64,000 nt of DNA from Acidobacteriota bacterium (GTDB lineage Bacteria > Acidobacteriota > Terriglobia > Terriglobales > Acidobacteriaceae), in the NCBI GenBank assembly GCA_018268855.1, contig JAFDVR010000002.1, forward strand, positions 124,001 through 188,000, given 5' to 3'. The notes below the pieces were generated by a model. That model was not told the DNA's origin. It saw only the letters and a list, made by a program, of their open reading frames with translations, and made no database searches. Each line of letters begins with the position of its first letter. Within the stretch, counting starts at the first letter, position 1. A program made the translations under genes and the position numbers. This document shows, in pieces, positions 50,583 to 59,807 of this stretch.

Positions 50583-52219
50583 TGGCGACACAGGCCTTTG
50601 CCGCAAACGAAGAATTTCAGGCGTTTCTCGACGCGCATCTTGAGCGCGATCTGTTGCGTTTCAGCACGGCCGGATCGGTCGATGATGGAAAGAGCACGTT
50701 GATTGGACGTCTGCTGCACGACACGAAGAGCGTCTACGAAGACCAGCTTCTTGCCGTGCAGAACGCGAAGGTAAACCGTGCAGGCGGCAAGCGCATGGAC
50801 CTTTCGCTGCTCACGGACGGCCTGCGTGCCGAGCGCGAACAGGGCATCACCATTGACGTGGCGTATCGCTATTTCGCTACTTCGAAGCGCAAGTTCATCA
50901 TCGCCGACACGCCCGGACACGAGCAGTACACGCGCAACATGGCGACCGGAGCTTCAACCGCTGATGTTGCCATTGTGCTAATCGATGGATCGAAAGGCCT
51001 GCTGCCGCAGTCGCGCCGCCATACCTTTATCGCATCGCTTCTGGCGATTCCGCATGTTGTCGCAGCCGTCAACAAGATGGACCTCGTGAATTACAGCGAG
51101 GAGCGTTATCGTGAGATCGAAGCGGAGTTTGTTGCGCTGGGCATGCACCTTGGTCTGCGCAATATCCAGACTATTCCTGTCTCCGCGCTTGAGGGCGATA
51201 ACGTTGTCGAACATCTCGACAACATGCCGTGGTACGAAGGGCCCACGCTGCTGGAGTATCTCGAAAACGTGCCGTTGTATGAGCACGAGAGCGATGCGCC
51301 ACTGCGCTTTCCGGTGCAGCTTGTGCAGCGCCCTGATCGCACCTTCCGCGGATTTAGCGGGACCGTTGCGAGCGGTTCTGTAAAGGCCGGACAGAAGGTG
51401 ATGGCGCTTCCCTCAGGCAAGACGACGCAGGTGAAACGCATCGTGACGTGGGACGGCGATCTGAAGGAAGCGCATTCCGGCGAGGCGGTTACGCTGGAGT
51501 TGGCGGATGAGATCGACATTTCGCGTGGCGAGATGATTGTCTGCGCGGATGCGCGTCCGCATGCTTTGCCGGCAACCAGCACGCACTTTTCCGCGCAGGT
51601 AGTGTGGATGCACGAAGAGCCTCTTGTGCCCGGGCGCCAGTATCTGGTGAAACACACCACGCGTACAGTACGTGCAACGGCGAAGAAGATCGCCTATCGC
51701 GTGGACGTGAATACGCTTCACCGCGCAGATGCAGACAAGCTGGCGCTGAACGAGATTGGGGAGATCGAGTTCTCCACCACGCTGCCGTTGTTCTTCGATC
51801 CTTATCGTGAACGCCGTGCAACGGGTGCGCTCATTCTGATCGATCCGATCAGCAACGCTACGGTGGGCGCTGCGATGATTACACAGGCCCTGAAGGAAGA
51901 GGCCGCCGAGCAGGAATCGGCTCCCCGCTTCGCGTATCTACCGGGTGAACATGCCGTGGCGCAGCAGCTTCTTAACGAGTTGCAGAACTCCGGCGCGAAC
52001 GCTGTGCTGCTGGACGATGCGTATATTTCCACGGAAGCCTTGCCTGCTGCGGCGCGCGCGGTGCAGCTTGCGGGTGCGGTGGCGATTACCAGCCGTGAGT
52101 TGCATGAATCCTCGCTCGCCGATATTCGGATCTTCTCGCGCGTGACGCGGTTGAAGAGCAATCAGTCGCTTTCCGCGATGATTGCTTTGCTTAACGCAGA
52201 TGCGAAGGAGAATGCATGA
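50582..52219 (+). CDS. cysN: Sulfate adenylyltransferase subunit 1 with an extra C-terminal region
   Basis: CysN is the GTPase partner of CysD. G motifs are GSVDDGKST, DTPGHEQYTRNM and NKMD, followed by EF-Tu-like domains 2 and 3 to about residue 430. The remaining 115 residues are not part of plain CysN. They contain PGEHAVAQQLLNELQNSG, NAVLLDDAYIS and ALPAAARAVQLAGAVAITSR. These resemble the middle of APS kinase (CysC: LLDGDNVR, then RRVAEVAKLMADAGLIV), but the ATP-binding P-loop GLSGSGKST is absent. It is therefore probably a degenerate CysC module. The product has 545 residues, between normal CysN (about 475) and CysNC (about 620). The ATG overlaps the cysD stop. Confidence 0.95.
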   Translation: MATQAFAANEEFQAFLDAHLERDLLRFSTAGSVDDGKSTLIGRLLHDTKSVYEDQLLAVQNAKVNRAGGKRMDLSLLTDGLRAEREQGITIDVAYRYFATSKRKFIIADTPGHEQYTRNMATGASTADVAIVLIDGSKGLLPQSRRHTFIASLLAIPHVVAAVNKMDLVNYSEERYREIEAEFVALGMHLGLRNIQTIPVSALEGDNVVEHLDNMPWYEGPTLLEYLENVPLYEHESDAPLRFPVQLVQRPDRTFRGFSGTVASGSVKAGQKVMALPSGKTTQVKRIVTWDGDLKEAHSGEAVTLELADEIDISRGEMIVCADARPHALPATSTHFSAQVVWMHEEPLVPGRQYLVKHTTRTVRATAKKIAYRVDVNTLHRADADKLALNEIGEIEFSTTLPLFFDPYRERRATGALILIDPISNATVGAAMITQALKEEAAEQESAPRFAYLPGEHAVAQQLLNELQNSGANAVLLDDAYISTEALPAAARAVQLAGAVAITSRELHESSLADIRIFSRVTRLKSNQSLSAMIALLNADAKENA

Positions 52220-52920
52220 ACGCATTGGCCATGCTGGCTGCGGAAGAGGTTGAAGCTCTGTCGCCTGACGTGCTGGTGGAGTACATCCTTGGGATTACTC
52301 CGGATGCGCGCCCATGCTTTACCTGCTCGTTCCAGACGGAAGACATGGTGGTGCTGGACTTTGTACGCCGTGCGGTGCCGAATGTGCCGGTGATCTTTCT
52401 GGAAACCGGCTACCATTTTGCGGAGACGTATGCCTATCGCGATCGCATGGTGGCTGAGTGGAACCTGAATCTCATCAACGCCACTGCTGCGCAGACGCGC
52501 GCGGAGCACGAAGCTGAACGCGGACTGCTGCATATTGTGAACCCGACCGAGTGCTGCAATCTGCGCAAGGTGGCCCCGCTGATGCAATCGCTCGAACCAT
52601 ACAACGTGTGGTTCACGGGCCTGCGCCGTGAGCAGTCTCCTACGCGCGCGAACCTGAAGAAGATTGAAGACCATCGCACGCCGAATGGACATGAGCTGAA
52701 GAAGGTCAGCATTCTTGCCGATTGGAATTGGGCGCGTGTGACTGAGTATGCGCGCCGGCGCGCGATTCCTGAGCTTCCGCTGTATGCGCAGGGATACACG
52801 TCCATCGGCTGCGAGCCATGCACGGCCATCTCGATGGACCCCACCAATGCGCGCGCAGGCCGCTGGGGCGGCAAAAAGCTGGAGTGCGGTATCCACACCT
52901 TCTCAGAAAAAGCGGAGTAG
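52216..52920 (+). CDS. cysH: Adenylyl-sulfate (APS) reductase, assimilatory
   Basis: CysH reduces activated sulfate to sulfite with thioredoxin. The 234-residue enzyme has SFQTEDMVVLDFV, FLETGYHFAETYAY, Cys113-Cys114 in ECCNLRK, Cys199 and Cys202 in GCEPC, and the catalytic ECGIH near the end. The Cys-Cys plus CxxC set binds a [4Fe-4S] cluster and marks enzymes that use APS and not PAPS. This agrees with the missing APS kinase function in the operon. The ATG overlaps the cysN stop (ATGA). Sulfite reductase (cysI) is not in the window. Confidence 0.95.
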   Translation: MNALAMLAAEEVEALSPDVLVEYILGITPDARPCFTCSFQTEDMVVLDFVRRAVPNVPVIFLETGYHFAETYAYRDRMVAEWNLNLINATAAQTRAEHEAERGLLHIVNPTECCNLRKVAPLMQSLEPYNVWFTGLRREQSPTRANLKKIEDHRTPNGHELKKVSILADWNWARVTEYARRRAIPELPLYAQGYTSIGCEPCTAISMDPTNARAGRWGGKKLECGIHTFSEKAE

Positions 52921-52971
52921 CAAGCACGCCGGTGCCGCGAGTTGCCGCACATGAAGGCAGGCATTCGCAGC

Positions 52972-52977
52972 TAGGAT
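52972..52977 (+). promoter_or_regulatory. -10-like hexamer before hslU
   Basis: TAGGAT ends 7 bases before the ATG at 52985, which has no ribosome site. Confidence 0.4.
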
Positions 52978-52984
52978 GGTACGT

Positions 52985-54562
52985 ATGGCTATTTATCTCC
53001 CTTCCACCGCCGACAACACCTCGCAGCAGATTGAAGAGATGACGCCGCGCGAGATCGTAGTGGAACTCGACAAATACGTTGTGGGGCAGCATGCCGCCAA
53101 GCGCGCCGTGGCCATTGCGCTGCGCAACCGGCAGCGCCGCCGCAAGCTGGCACCCGATCTCGCCGACGAGATCATGCCGAAGAACATCATCATGATCGGC
53201 GCGACCGGCGTGGGTAAAACCGAGATCGCCCGCCGTCTTGCCAAGCTCACCAATTCGCCATTTCTGAAAGTGGAAGCCAGCAAATTTACCGAGGTGGGTT
53301 ATGTTGGCCGCGATGTAGAGAGCATCGTGCGCGATCTGGTGGAGACCGCCATCGACATGGTGCGCGAGGAGAAGCTGGAAGAAGTGGAAGACAAGGCCGA
53401 GCTTGCTGCAGAAGACCGCCTGCTCGATCTGCTGTTGCCGCCAACGCCTCTTTCGACAGAAAAAGCTGACACCCTTGAAGCCAACGGCCCGCACGACAAC
53501 TCGCGTACGCGCGAGAAGCTACGCCAGCAGTTCCGCGAAGGCAAGCTGGATGAACGCATGGTGGAGATCGACGTCCGCGAGCGCAACCAGCCTGCGTTTG
53601 AGATTGTGGGCATGGGCGGCGAAGAGATGGACTTCAATGCGCCCGGACCCGGGATGGGTAATCCGCAGGGCGGCAACATCAAGGACATGCTCGGCAGCAT
53701 CTTCGGCCAGCGCAGCCGCAAGCGCAATATGAAGGTGAGCGAGGCCTTCGAATACCTCATTGGCGAAGAAGAGCAGCGGCTTGTAGACATGGACCAGGTT
53801 GTCCGCACGGCGATCGAACGCGTGGAAGATTCGGGCATCGTCTTTCTGGATGAGATCGATAAGATTGCCGGTCGCGAGGGAGGTCACGGACCCGATGTGT
53901 CGCGCGAAGGCGTGCAGCGCGACATTCTCCCGATTGTGGAAGGCACGACTGTCAATACGAAGTATGGCTTTATTTCGACGGACCACATTTTGTTTATTGC
54001 TGCGGGTGCGTTCCATGTTTCCAAGCCGAGCGATTTGATTCCTGAATTGCAGGGACGCTTTCCGATCCGTGTGGAGCTGCAGTCGCTTACGGTGGAAGAC
54101 TTTGTGCGGATTCTTACGGAGCCCAAGTCATCGCTCATCAAGCAGAGCATGGCGCTGCTTGGCACGGAAGGCTTGCATATTGAGTTCACGCCGGATGCGC
54201 TGCATGAGATGGCGACCTTCGCGTTCAACGTGAACGAGCAGACGGAGAACATCGGCGCACGTCGTCTGCACACGATTCTGGAACGCGTACTGGATGAGAT
54301 CAGCTTCCAGGCGCCGGACATTGTGAAAGCTGCGAAGCCGAGCGAGGATGGCATTATTGGCCAGGTAGAACCTTCTACTGCCGCGCCGAGTGCGCAGATG
54401 AAACTTGGCACAGACACTGTCACTCCGGGCAAACCTTTACCTGTGGTGGAGCGCAAGACCGAGAGCGGAGCGGAGAAGGTCATCACTATTGACGCCGATT
54501 ACGTGCGCCAGCAGGTGGCCGCGCTGGTGCGTAACCAGGACCTCAGCCGCTATATCCTGTAA
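52985..54562 (+). CDS. hslU: HslU (ClpY) AAA+ ATPase of the HslUV protease
   Basis: HslU unfolds substrates and feeds them to the HslV peptidase. The 525-residue protein has [20 protein letters not shown], Walker A GATGVGKT (residues 72-79) and [10 protein letters not shown]. The I domain is about residues 110-245; Walker B is [10 protein letters not shown]. The sensor region contains [20 protein letters not shown]. The end DLSRYIL would insert into HslV. It is about 80 residues longer than E. coli HslU, mainly from a Ser/Pro/Thr-rich insert between residues 446 and 498, just before ITIDADYV. hslV is not adjacent: the gene upstream is cysH. An ATG three codons earlier (52976) is the alternative start. 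Confidence 0.95.
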   Translation: MAIYLPSTADNTSQQIEEMTPREIVVELDKYVVGQHAAKRAVAIALRNRQRRRKLAPDLADEIMPKNIIMIGATGVGKTEIARRLAKLTNSPFLKVEASKFTEVGYVGRDVESIVRDLVETAIDMVREEKLEEVEDKAELAAEDRLLDLLLPPTPLSTEKADTLEANGPHDNSRTREKLRQQFREGKLDERMVEIDVRERNQPAFEIVGMGGEEMDFNAPGPGMGNPQGGNIKDMLGSIFGQRSRKRNMKVSEAFEYLIGEEEQRLVDMDQVVRTAIERVEDSGIVFLDEIDKIAGREGGHGPDVSREGVQRDILPIVEGTTVNTKYGFISTDHILFIAAGAFHVSKPSDLIPELQGRFPIRVELQSLTVEDFVRILTEPKSSLIKQSMALLGTEGLHIEFTPDALHEMATFAFNVNEQTENIGARRLHTILERVLDEISFQAPDIVKAAKPSEDGIIGQVEPSTAAPSAQMKLGTDTVTPGKPLPVVERKTESGAEKVITIDADYVRQQVAALVRNQDLSRYIL

Positions 54563-54566
54563 CGAC

Positions 54567-54595
54567 ATAGGCGGACGCAACCTGCGTCCGCCTAT
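54567..54595. terminator. Hairpin between hslU and a convergent small gene
   Basis: ATAGGCGGACGCA pairs with TGCGTCCGCCTAT around ACC, directly after the hslU stop. No clear T tract; it can serve both directions. Confidence 0.65.
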
Positions 54596-54624
54596 AACTT
54601 TCAAAAGAAATTTAAGCAGCCTGG

Positions 54625-54834
54625 TTAAGCAGCTTTGGCAGGCTGAAATCCATCGCAACCGCTGATCGGTGTGACTTTCAGGTGGAGACTGGCGTGTTTC
54701 GGATGCCCACACTCGTCCACTATGTGTTCATCTGCTTTATGGCTTTGCACAATCGTTACCAGTTTGTCGTTGCCTCCATGCGGCTCCCCGAAATGGGTGC
54801 ACAGGCCGCACTGTCCGTCCATTACTGTCTGCAT
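54625..54834 (-). CDS. Small Cys/His-rich protein (probable metal site)
   Basis: The 69-residue protein is supported by an excellent ribosome site (AGGAGGAAACC before the ATG at 54834). It contains GQCGLCTHFGEPHGG, DECGHPKHASLHLKV and PISGCDGF: a CxxC pair, a second Cys-Gly-His and a final Cys, suitable for binding zinc or iron. I have the impression that CTHFGE and TPISGCDGF recur in small acidobacterial proteins, but cannot name a family. It is convergent with hslU and divergent from mutY. Confidence 0.75.
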   Translation of the reverse strand: MQTVMDGQCGLCTHFGEPHGGNDKLVTIVQSHKADEHIVDECGHPKHASLHLKVTPISGCDGFQPAKAA

Positions 54835-54978
54835 GGTTTCCTCCTGTTCTCCTGCAAACGATGAGATTGTCTGGCGCTTTCGTGCGTTGCCATTTGCGAC
54901 CGATTGAGGCCGTTATGCCTCGTAGAAGAGAAAGGGTCTGCCCAATACGTCATTTTGCGTCCTAGAATAGTTCTCTCT

Positions 54979-56055
54979 ATGTTCGACATTTCTTCCGGGG
55001 CGCTTACCCCTGAACGCGTGCAACAGTTTCGCCGCAAGTTGATGCAGTGGTATCGCGTGCATGCGCGTGATCTGCCGTGGCGCAATATCGATTCGCCGTA
55101 TCACACCTGGGTGAGCGAGATTATGTTGCAGCAAACGCGCGTGAATGCCGTGGTGGATTACTATCGCCGGTTTATGGAGCAGTTTCCGACGGTGATTGCA
55201 CTGGCGCTGGCGAAGGAGGAGGATGTTCTCGCCGCGTGGAGCGGCCTTGGTTATTATCGCCGCGCGCGCATGCTGCACCATGCAGCCAAGTTCCTGGTTG
55301 CGGAACATGAGGGTGTTTTGCCTAACAATGCTGAGGCATTGCGCAAATTGCCGGGGATCGGGGAATACACGTGTGCAGCCATTGCAAGCATCGGTTTTGG
55401 GGAACGCATTGCGGTGGTGGACGGCAATGTAGAGCGCGTGCTGTTGCGAGTAACCGGACGGCCTGAAGACAACACCAGCACAGGGCGCGCGTTTGTGCGA
55501 TCCCAGGCGCAGGCACTGGTTCCGGCTCGTCATCCCGGCGATCACAACCAGGCCATGATGGAGCTTGGCGCAATGGTGTGCACGCCGCGTGAGCCGCATT
55601 GCAAGGAGTGTCCAGTGTTCGATCTGTGTATTACACGCGGCGAACATATGACCAATCCGCGACCGAGGATGCGCAGCCAAACCGTTGCGTATGGCGTGTG
55701 GCTGCGCAATAAAGAAAATGCCACGCATGTGCTTTTGCGGAAGCGTCCTGTAACGGAGACGTTGATGGGAGGCATGGTGGAGTTACCGCTGATCGAGCCG
55801 GAAAAAGTATTGGGGACTGAGCCTGTTCTGCGTTTGCGCCACGCCATCACACGCACCAACTACTACGTGGAGGTATACAAACCCAATTTCCGTGCTCCTT
55901 CCGGGAAGGATTTAATATGGGTGCGAACGACTTCGCTGGACAGGGTGGCTTTTACAGGCCTGGCGAAAAAGATTCTTGTGCGCCTCGATATTATGCGCAG
56001 CAGCTTGCGCGACCGCGCGAAAGGAACCACCGATGAACTGGAAGCCGGCAGTTAG
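54979..56055 (+). CDS. mutY: A/G-specific adenine DNA glycosylase
   Basis: MutY removes adenine mispaired with 8-oxoguanine. The 358-residue enzyme has catalytic Glu47 in WVSEIMLQQTRV, the helix-hairpin-helix LPGIGEYTCAA, and Asp148 in VVDGNVERV. The iron-sulfur cluster loop is C-x6-C-x2-C-x5-C (VCTPREPHCKECPVFDLC), and a C-terminal NUDIX-like 8-oxoG domain has VAYGVWLRNKENATHVLLRK and GGMVELPL. TAGAAT lies 10 bases before the ATG and there is no ribosome site, so a near-leaderless transcript is likely. A 25-codon upstream extension is rejected. The next gene overlaps its end by 23 bases. Confidence 0.96.
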   Translation: MFDISSGALTPERVQQFRRKLMQWYRVHARDLPWRNIDSPYHTWVSEIMLQQTRVNAVVDYYRRFMEQFPTVIALALAKEEDVLAAWSGLGYYRRARMLHHAAKFLVAEHEGVLPNNAEALRKLPGIGEYTCAAIASIGFGERIAVVDGNVERVLLRVTGRPEDNTSTGRAFVRSQAQALVPARHPGDHNQAMMELGAMVCTPREPHCKECPVFDLCITRGEHMTNPRPRMRSQTVAYGVWLRNKENATHVLLRKRPVTETLMGGMVELPLIEPEKVLGTEPVLRLRHAITRTNYYVEVYKPNFRAPSGKDLIWVRTTSLDRVAFTGLAKKILVRLDIMRSSLRDRAKGTTDELEAGS

Positions 56056-57691
56056 CGCTGCTGTTTTTGCTTTTGCTGTCTCTACAGTCTTTGCGCAGAG
56101 CGCGATACCTCCTGCTGTAAAAGCGGCGGAGAAGACCATCGATGCAGAACGTATCCGGGCGCATGTGCGTTTTCTTGCCGACGATCTGCTCGAAGGCCGC
56201 GCGCCCGGTTTGCGAGGATCGGAGATTGCCGCAAAATACATCGCCACGCAGTTCGCGCTTGCCGGTCTGCAACCTGCGGGTGACAACGGCACCTATCTGC
56301 AGGAGGTGAAGTTCGTCGGCATCAAGGCCGATCCGGTGAAGACGACGTACGAGGTAAAGCCTGCGAAAGGCAAGTCGATCCATCTGAAATTTGGCGACGA
56401 CTTTACCGCGAACACGCAGACCCTCGCGCCGAAGGTGGATATCGACGCGCCCATCGTCTGGGTAGGCTATGGCGTGCGCGCGCCGGAGTTTGGCTGGGAT
56501 GATTACGCGGGTCTTGATGTGAAGGGCAAGGTCGTAATGTGCATTGTCGGCGATCCCCCGAGCGACGATCCAAAGTTCTTTGGCGGAAAGGCGCTTACCT
56601 ACTATGGTCGCTGGACGTACAAGTTTGAAGAAGCTGCGAGACAGGGAGCCGTCGGCGCGCTCATCATCCATCGCACCGACCTCGCCAGTTACGGCTGGGA
56701 CGTGGTGAAGAACTCGAACAGCGGCGAACGCACGTTTCTTGCGGAAGATGCGAACGCGAAGTTAGCTGCTGCAAGCTGGATCCAGCTCGACGTTGCCAAG
56801 CAGATCTTTTCTGCCAGCGGCATGTCGCTCGACGATGCGTTCACTCAAGCAGGCCAGCGCGGCTTCCGCGGCAAGCAGTTGCCCGTTACGTTGCGAGCGC
56901 ATGTGGAGAACACAGTGCGTTCGTTCGAGTCACCGAATGTCGTTGCAAAGATTGCTGGTGTGAACGCAGGCGGCAAGGAGCAGGCGGTCGTTTACTCCGC
57001 GCATTACGATCATCTCGGCATGGAGCCGGGAAAGAGTGGCGACAATATCTACAACGGGGCGGCGGACAATGCGACCGGTACGGCCATTCTGCTTGAGCTG
57101 GCGCGCGCATGGGCCAGCATGAAGATGAAGCCCACGCACTCAGTCTTCTTTGCGGCGGTTACGGCAGAAGAGCAGGGGCTGCTCGGCAGCGAATATCTCG
57201 GCCAGCATCCTCCCGTACCTGCGGGGCAGATTGCGCTGGACATCAACTTTGACATGATTTTGCCTGTCGGCGTTCCGCAGGAGATCAATGTGAACGGCGC
57301 GCAGCGCACTACGTTTTTCCCCACCGTGGAGGCCACGGCAAAGCGCTTCGGGCTTGCCATCGTTCCCGATCCTCGACCTGAGGCGGGTAGCTACTATCGC
57401 AGCGATCACTTCTCGCTCTCGCGCGAAGGCATTCCTGCTTTTTCTGTCGATCTAGGTACCAAGTACGAAGGGCACGACCGCGCCTGGGGTGAGCAGCAGG
57501 AGCACGACTACAACCAGAGCCGCTACCATCAGGTAGGCGACAACTACACGCCCGATATGGATTTTCGCGGCAATGCGAAGCTCGCACGCTTCGGCATGGA
57601 ACTTGGATGGCTTGCCATTCACGCGCCGCATGGCGTGGAGTGGCTCAAAGGCGATGAATTTGAGGCGGCACGTTTGAAGAGCCGCAGGTAG
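56033..57691 (+). CDS. M28-family zinc aminopeptidase with PA domain
   Basis: The 552-residue exported protein has a signal ending in VFAQ. An inserted protease-associated domain follows (about residues 140-240, with YAGLDVKGKVVMCIVGDPP), then the M28 catalytic core: His324 in SAHYDHLG, Asp345 in NGAADNATGT, Glu379/Glu380 in TAEEQGLLGS and further ligands in YRSDHFSL. Such enzymes trim peptides in the periplasm. AAAGGAA supports the ATG at 56033, inside the mutY end; the frame's earlier start at 55976 is rejected. Confidence 0.93.
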   Translation: MNWKPAVSAAVFAFAVSTVFAQSAIPPAVKAAEKTIDAERIRAHVRFLADDLLEGRAPGLRGSEIAAKYIATQFALAGLQPAGDNGTYLQEVKFVGIKADPVKTTYEVKPAKGKSIHLKFGDDFTANTQTLAPKVDIDAPIVWVGYGVRAPEFGWDDYAGLDVKGKVVMCIVGDPPSDDPKFFGGKALTYYGRWTYKFEEAARQGAVGALIIHRTDLASYGWDVVKNSNSGERTFLAEDANAKLAAASWIQLDVAKQIFSASGMSLDDAFTQAGQRGFRGKQLPVTLRAHVENTVRSFESPNVVAKIAGVNAGGKEQAVVYSAHYDHLGMEPGKSGDNIYNGAADNATGTAILLELARAWASMKMKPTHSVFFAAVTAEEQGLLGSEYLGQHPPVPAGQIALDINFDMILPVGVPQEINVNGAQRTTFFPTVEATAKRFGLAIVPDPRPEAGSYYRSDHFSLSREGIPAFSVDLGTKYEGHDRAWGEQQEHDYNQSRYHQVGDNYTPDMDFRGNAKLARFGMELGWLAIHAPHGVEWLKGDEFEAARLKSRR

Positions 57692-57721
57692 TACGCATCT
57701 AAACCGAAGAGGAGAAGAACA

Positions 57722-58153
57722 ATGGCGACAGAACGCAATGGCAGCGCAGTGTGGCAGGGCGGACTTAAAGACGGAAAGGGTACCGTCAGTACGCAGAGCG
57801 GTGTTCTCAAAGACCAGAGCTACACCTTCGTCTCGCGCTTTGAGAACGGCAACGGCACTAATCCTGAAGAACTCATTGCTGCCGCGCATGCGGGCTGCTT
57901 CTCCATGGCACTTTCTGCCGAGTTGGAGAAGGCTGGCCACAAGGGCGAGCAAGTGGCAACCACCGCGACCGTGGTACTGGAGTTCGTGAGCGGCGCACCC
58001 ACGGTCACCAAGATTCATCTCAAGACGAATGCAAAGGTGCCTGGAATCGACAAGGCCAAGTTCGATGAGATTGCGAAGGGCGCGAAGGAGAACTGCCCGA
58101 TATCGCGTTTGCTGAAGGCGGCGGAGATTACATTGGATGCGACGCTGGCATAA
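57722..58153 (+). CDS. OsmC-type peroxiredoxin
   Basis: OsmC/Ohr proteins reduce organic hydroperoxides with two Cys residues. The 143-residue protein shows [19 protein letters not shown] with peroxidatic Cys59 and [15 protein letters not shown] with resolving Cys125. The N-terminal half ([18 protein letters not shown]) and the short length place it with OsmC rather than Ohr. GAGGAGAAG precedes the ATG. It lies 30 bases after the peptidase gene and may share its transcript; a strong hairpin follows. Confidence 0.95.
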   Translation: MATERNGSAVWQGGLKDGKGTVSTQSGVLKDQSYTFVSRFENGNGTNPEELIAAAHAGCFSMALSAELEKAGHKGEQVATTATVVLEFVSGAPTVTKIHLKTNAKVPGIDKAKFDEIAKGAKENCPISRLLKAAEITLDATLA

Positions 58154-58170
58154 AAACTTCACTGGAGAAG

Positions 58171-58198
58171 AAAAGCCTTCGATACTTCGAAGGCTTTT
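58171..58198. terminator. Bidirectional terminator
   Basis: AAAAGCCTTCGA pairs with TCGAAGGCTTTT around TACT, between the convergent osmC and Sel1 genes. Confidence 0.92.
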
Positions 58199-58216
58199 CG
58201 CTTTTTGCAGCTTTAT

Positions 58217-59692
58217 TTAGAGGTGCGCCTCCGTGCTGAGATCCAGCTTCACTGATCTGCCCTGCTGTATCTCCGCCTGCGTCACGTTCTCCTTCTTCAG
58301 TAACTCCGCGGAATCCTGATCGTGCAGTTTTTCTGCCGATTCGACAAACCACGCGATTGCAGTCGCACGGTCCGCAGGCCCACCCATGCCATAGAGCAAC
58401 GTCTGGCCGTAGGTGTAGTACGCATCCGCATCGCCGTTTGCTGCCGCAAGACGCAGCAGTTCACGTCCTTCCTTTTCATTCTTTGGCAGACCGTCGCCCT
58501 TGATCTCGCGTATTGCCATCACGCGCAAAGCGTGTGCATTTCCGCCCACTGCCGCCTGTCGAAGGTACTTCACCGACTTCGCGTCGTCTTTGGGCAGGCC
58601 CTCTGCTCCATCGCGATACAGCGATGCCAGCTCATTGGCCGCATCTGGCGAATCGTAATGGTCTGCCAGGTCCTGCAACTTCGCAATCGCCGCTGGTTGG
58701 TTCTGCTGCGTGCCACGTCCCAGATATTCCATCACTGCCGCCCGGCTGGCCAGATATACGCGATGCCGCTGGTATGACTTTGCCACAGGATCGTTGGCCG
58801 CAGGTGCGGGTAACGTCTTCAACATCTCGGCCTGCTGGTGTGCCACCTCGTACGCTGTCTTGCGCAGATCGTCCGTTACCATATCCGTACGTAGAGACTG
58901 GAAGTATGTGCGCGCTGCCATCGAATCCGACGGGCCTCCGCGCATGTACGCATCGCGCGCATACGCACGTGCTGCTTCGGGATTGGCCTCATTTAGCTGG
59001 GCCATCAGGGTGAGGCACTTGGGCCGGCCCGCGGAAGCACACTTCGTCAGGTAAGGACGTGCTTTTTCCGTGTCAGCCGGCACCTCCTTCCAGCCCACCA
59101 TGTACAACGATCCCACGCGCTCCTGCGCGTCCACACTGCCCCTGTCAGCAGCTTTCTTTGCCCACTCCAGTCCCTGCGCGGTGTTCCTGCCTTCACCAAA
59201 CATCAGGTAATCGACGTAATCCATCACCTTGTCTAAGTTCCCGTGATCGAGGTCGCGCTTAGCTTGCTCCAGCCTTCCTGCGGGGCTGTTCAGCGATGCG
59301 ATGAATGCTTCGCTGTCGCGCTTGTTCTCAGCCTCCCGTTTCGCCCGCGCAGCTTCGGCCTCCTGCTTTTGTTTTTGCCGTTCAGCAGCGTGCGCCTTCA
59401 TCCGGTCGTTCATGTTGTTCAGGGTATTCAGCCCCGCACCCGCAAGGTCTGCGGCGGTTGAACTCCCACTGCTTACCGGCACCGATCCGCCGCCGCCGCC
59501 GCTGTTAGACGCTCCGTTGAAGTGGTTGTCTTTCGCGGATTTGTCATACTGCGCCTGCTGCTCGCGACGCTGCTGATCGGCGCGTTCCTGATTGAGCATG
59601 TTCGAATAGCGGTTGTAGTCCTGTGTAATGCTCTGCGCTCCCAGAGCAACAGGCACGCACAATGTAAGGGCTAGTAAGCCTTGACGACGCAT
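58217..59692 (-). CDS. Exported Sel1-repeat protein
   Basis: The 491-residue protein has a signal peptide ending in LGAQ. A Gly/Ser-rich and charged coiled region follows (RMKAHAAERQKQKQEAEAAR), then a series of Sel1-like TPR repeats: GLEWAKKAADRGSVDAQERV, RPYLTKCASAGRPKCLTLM, ELASLYRDGAEGLPKDDAKS and LLYGMGGPADRATAIAWFVE. Sel1 proteins act as scaffolds in periplasmic signalling or cell-envelope processes; no partner is evident here. The gene is alone, between a bidirectional terminator and an AT-rich stretch (59693-59807) that probably holds its promoter. Confidence 0.88.
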   Translation of the reverse strand: MRRQGLLALTLCVPVALGAQSITQDYNRYSNMLNQERADQQRREQQAQYDKSAKDNHFNGASNSGGGGGSVPVSSGSSTAADLAGAGLNTLNNMNDRMKAHAAERQKQKQEAEAARAKREAENKRDSEAFIASLNSPAGRLEQAKRDLDHGNLDKVMDYVDYLMFGEGRNTAQGLEWAKKAADRGSVDAQERVGSLYMVGWKEVPADTEKARPYLTKCASAGRPKCLTLMAQLNEANPEAARAYARDAYMRGGPSDSMAARTYFQSLRTDMVTDDLRKTAYEVAHQQAEMLKTLPAPAANDPVAKSYQRHRVYLASRAAVMEYLGRGTQQNQPAAIAKLQDLADHYDSPDAANELASLYRDGAEGLPKDDAKSVKYLRQAAVGGNAHALRVMAIREIKGDGLPKNEKEGRELLRLAAANGDADAYYTYGQTLLYGMGGPADRATAIAWFVESAEKLHDQDSAELLKKENVTQAEIQQGRSVKLDLSTEAHL

Positions 59693-59807
59693 AGAATCCC
59701 TCGGATAGAAGTGAAATAAATTGTGTTTACTTCATCACGCCGGATAATACCCGCGAAATTATCAAATCGTCTTTAAAAAAATAAAAATACTTGCAACTGC
59801 GATTGGT

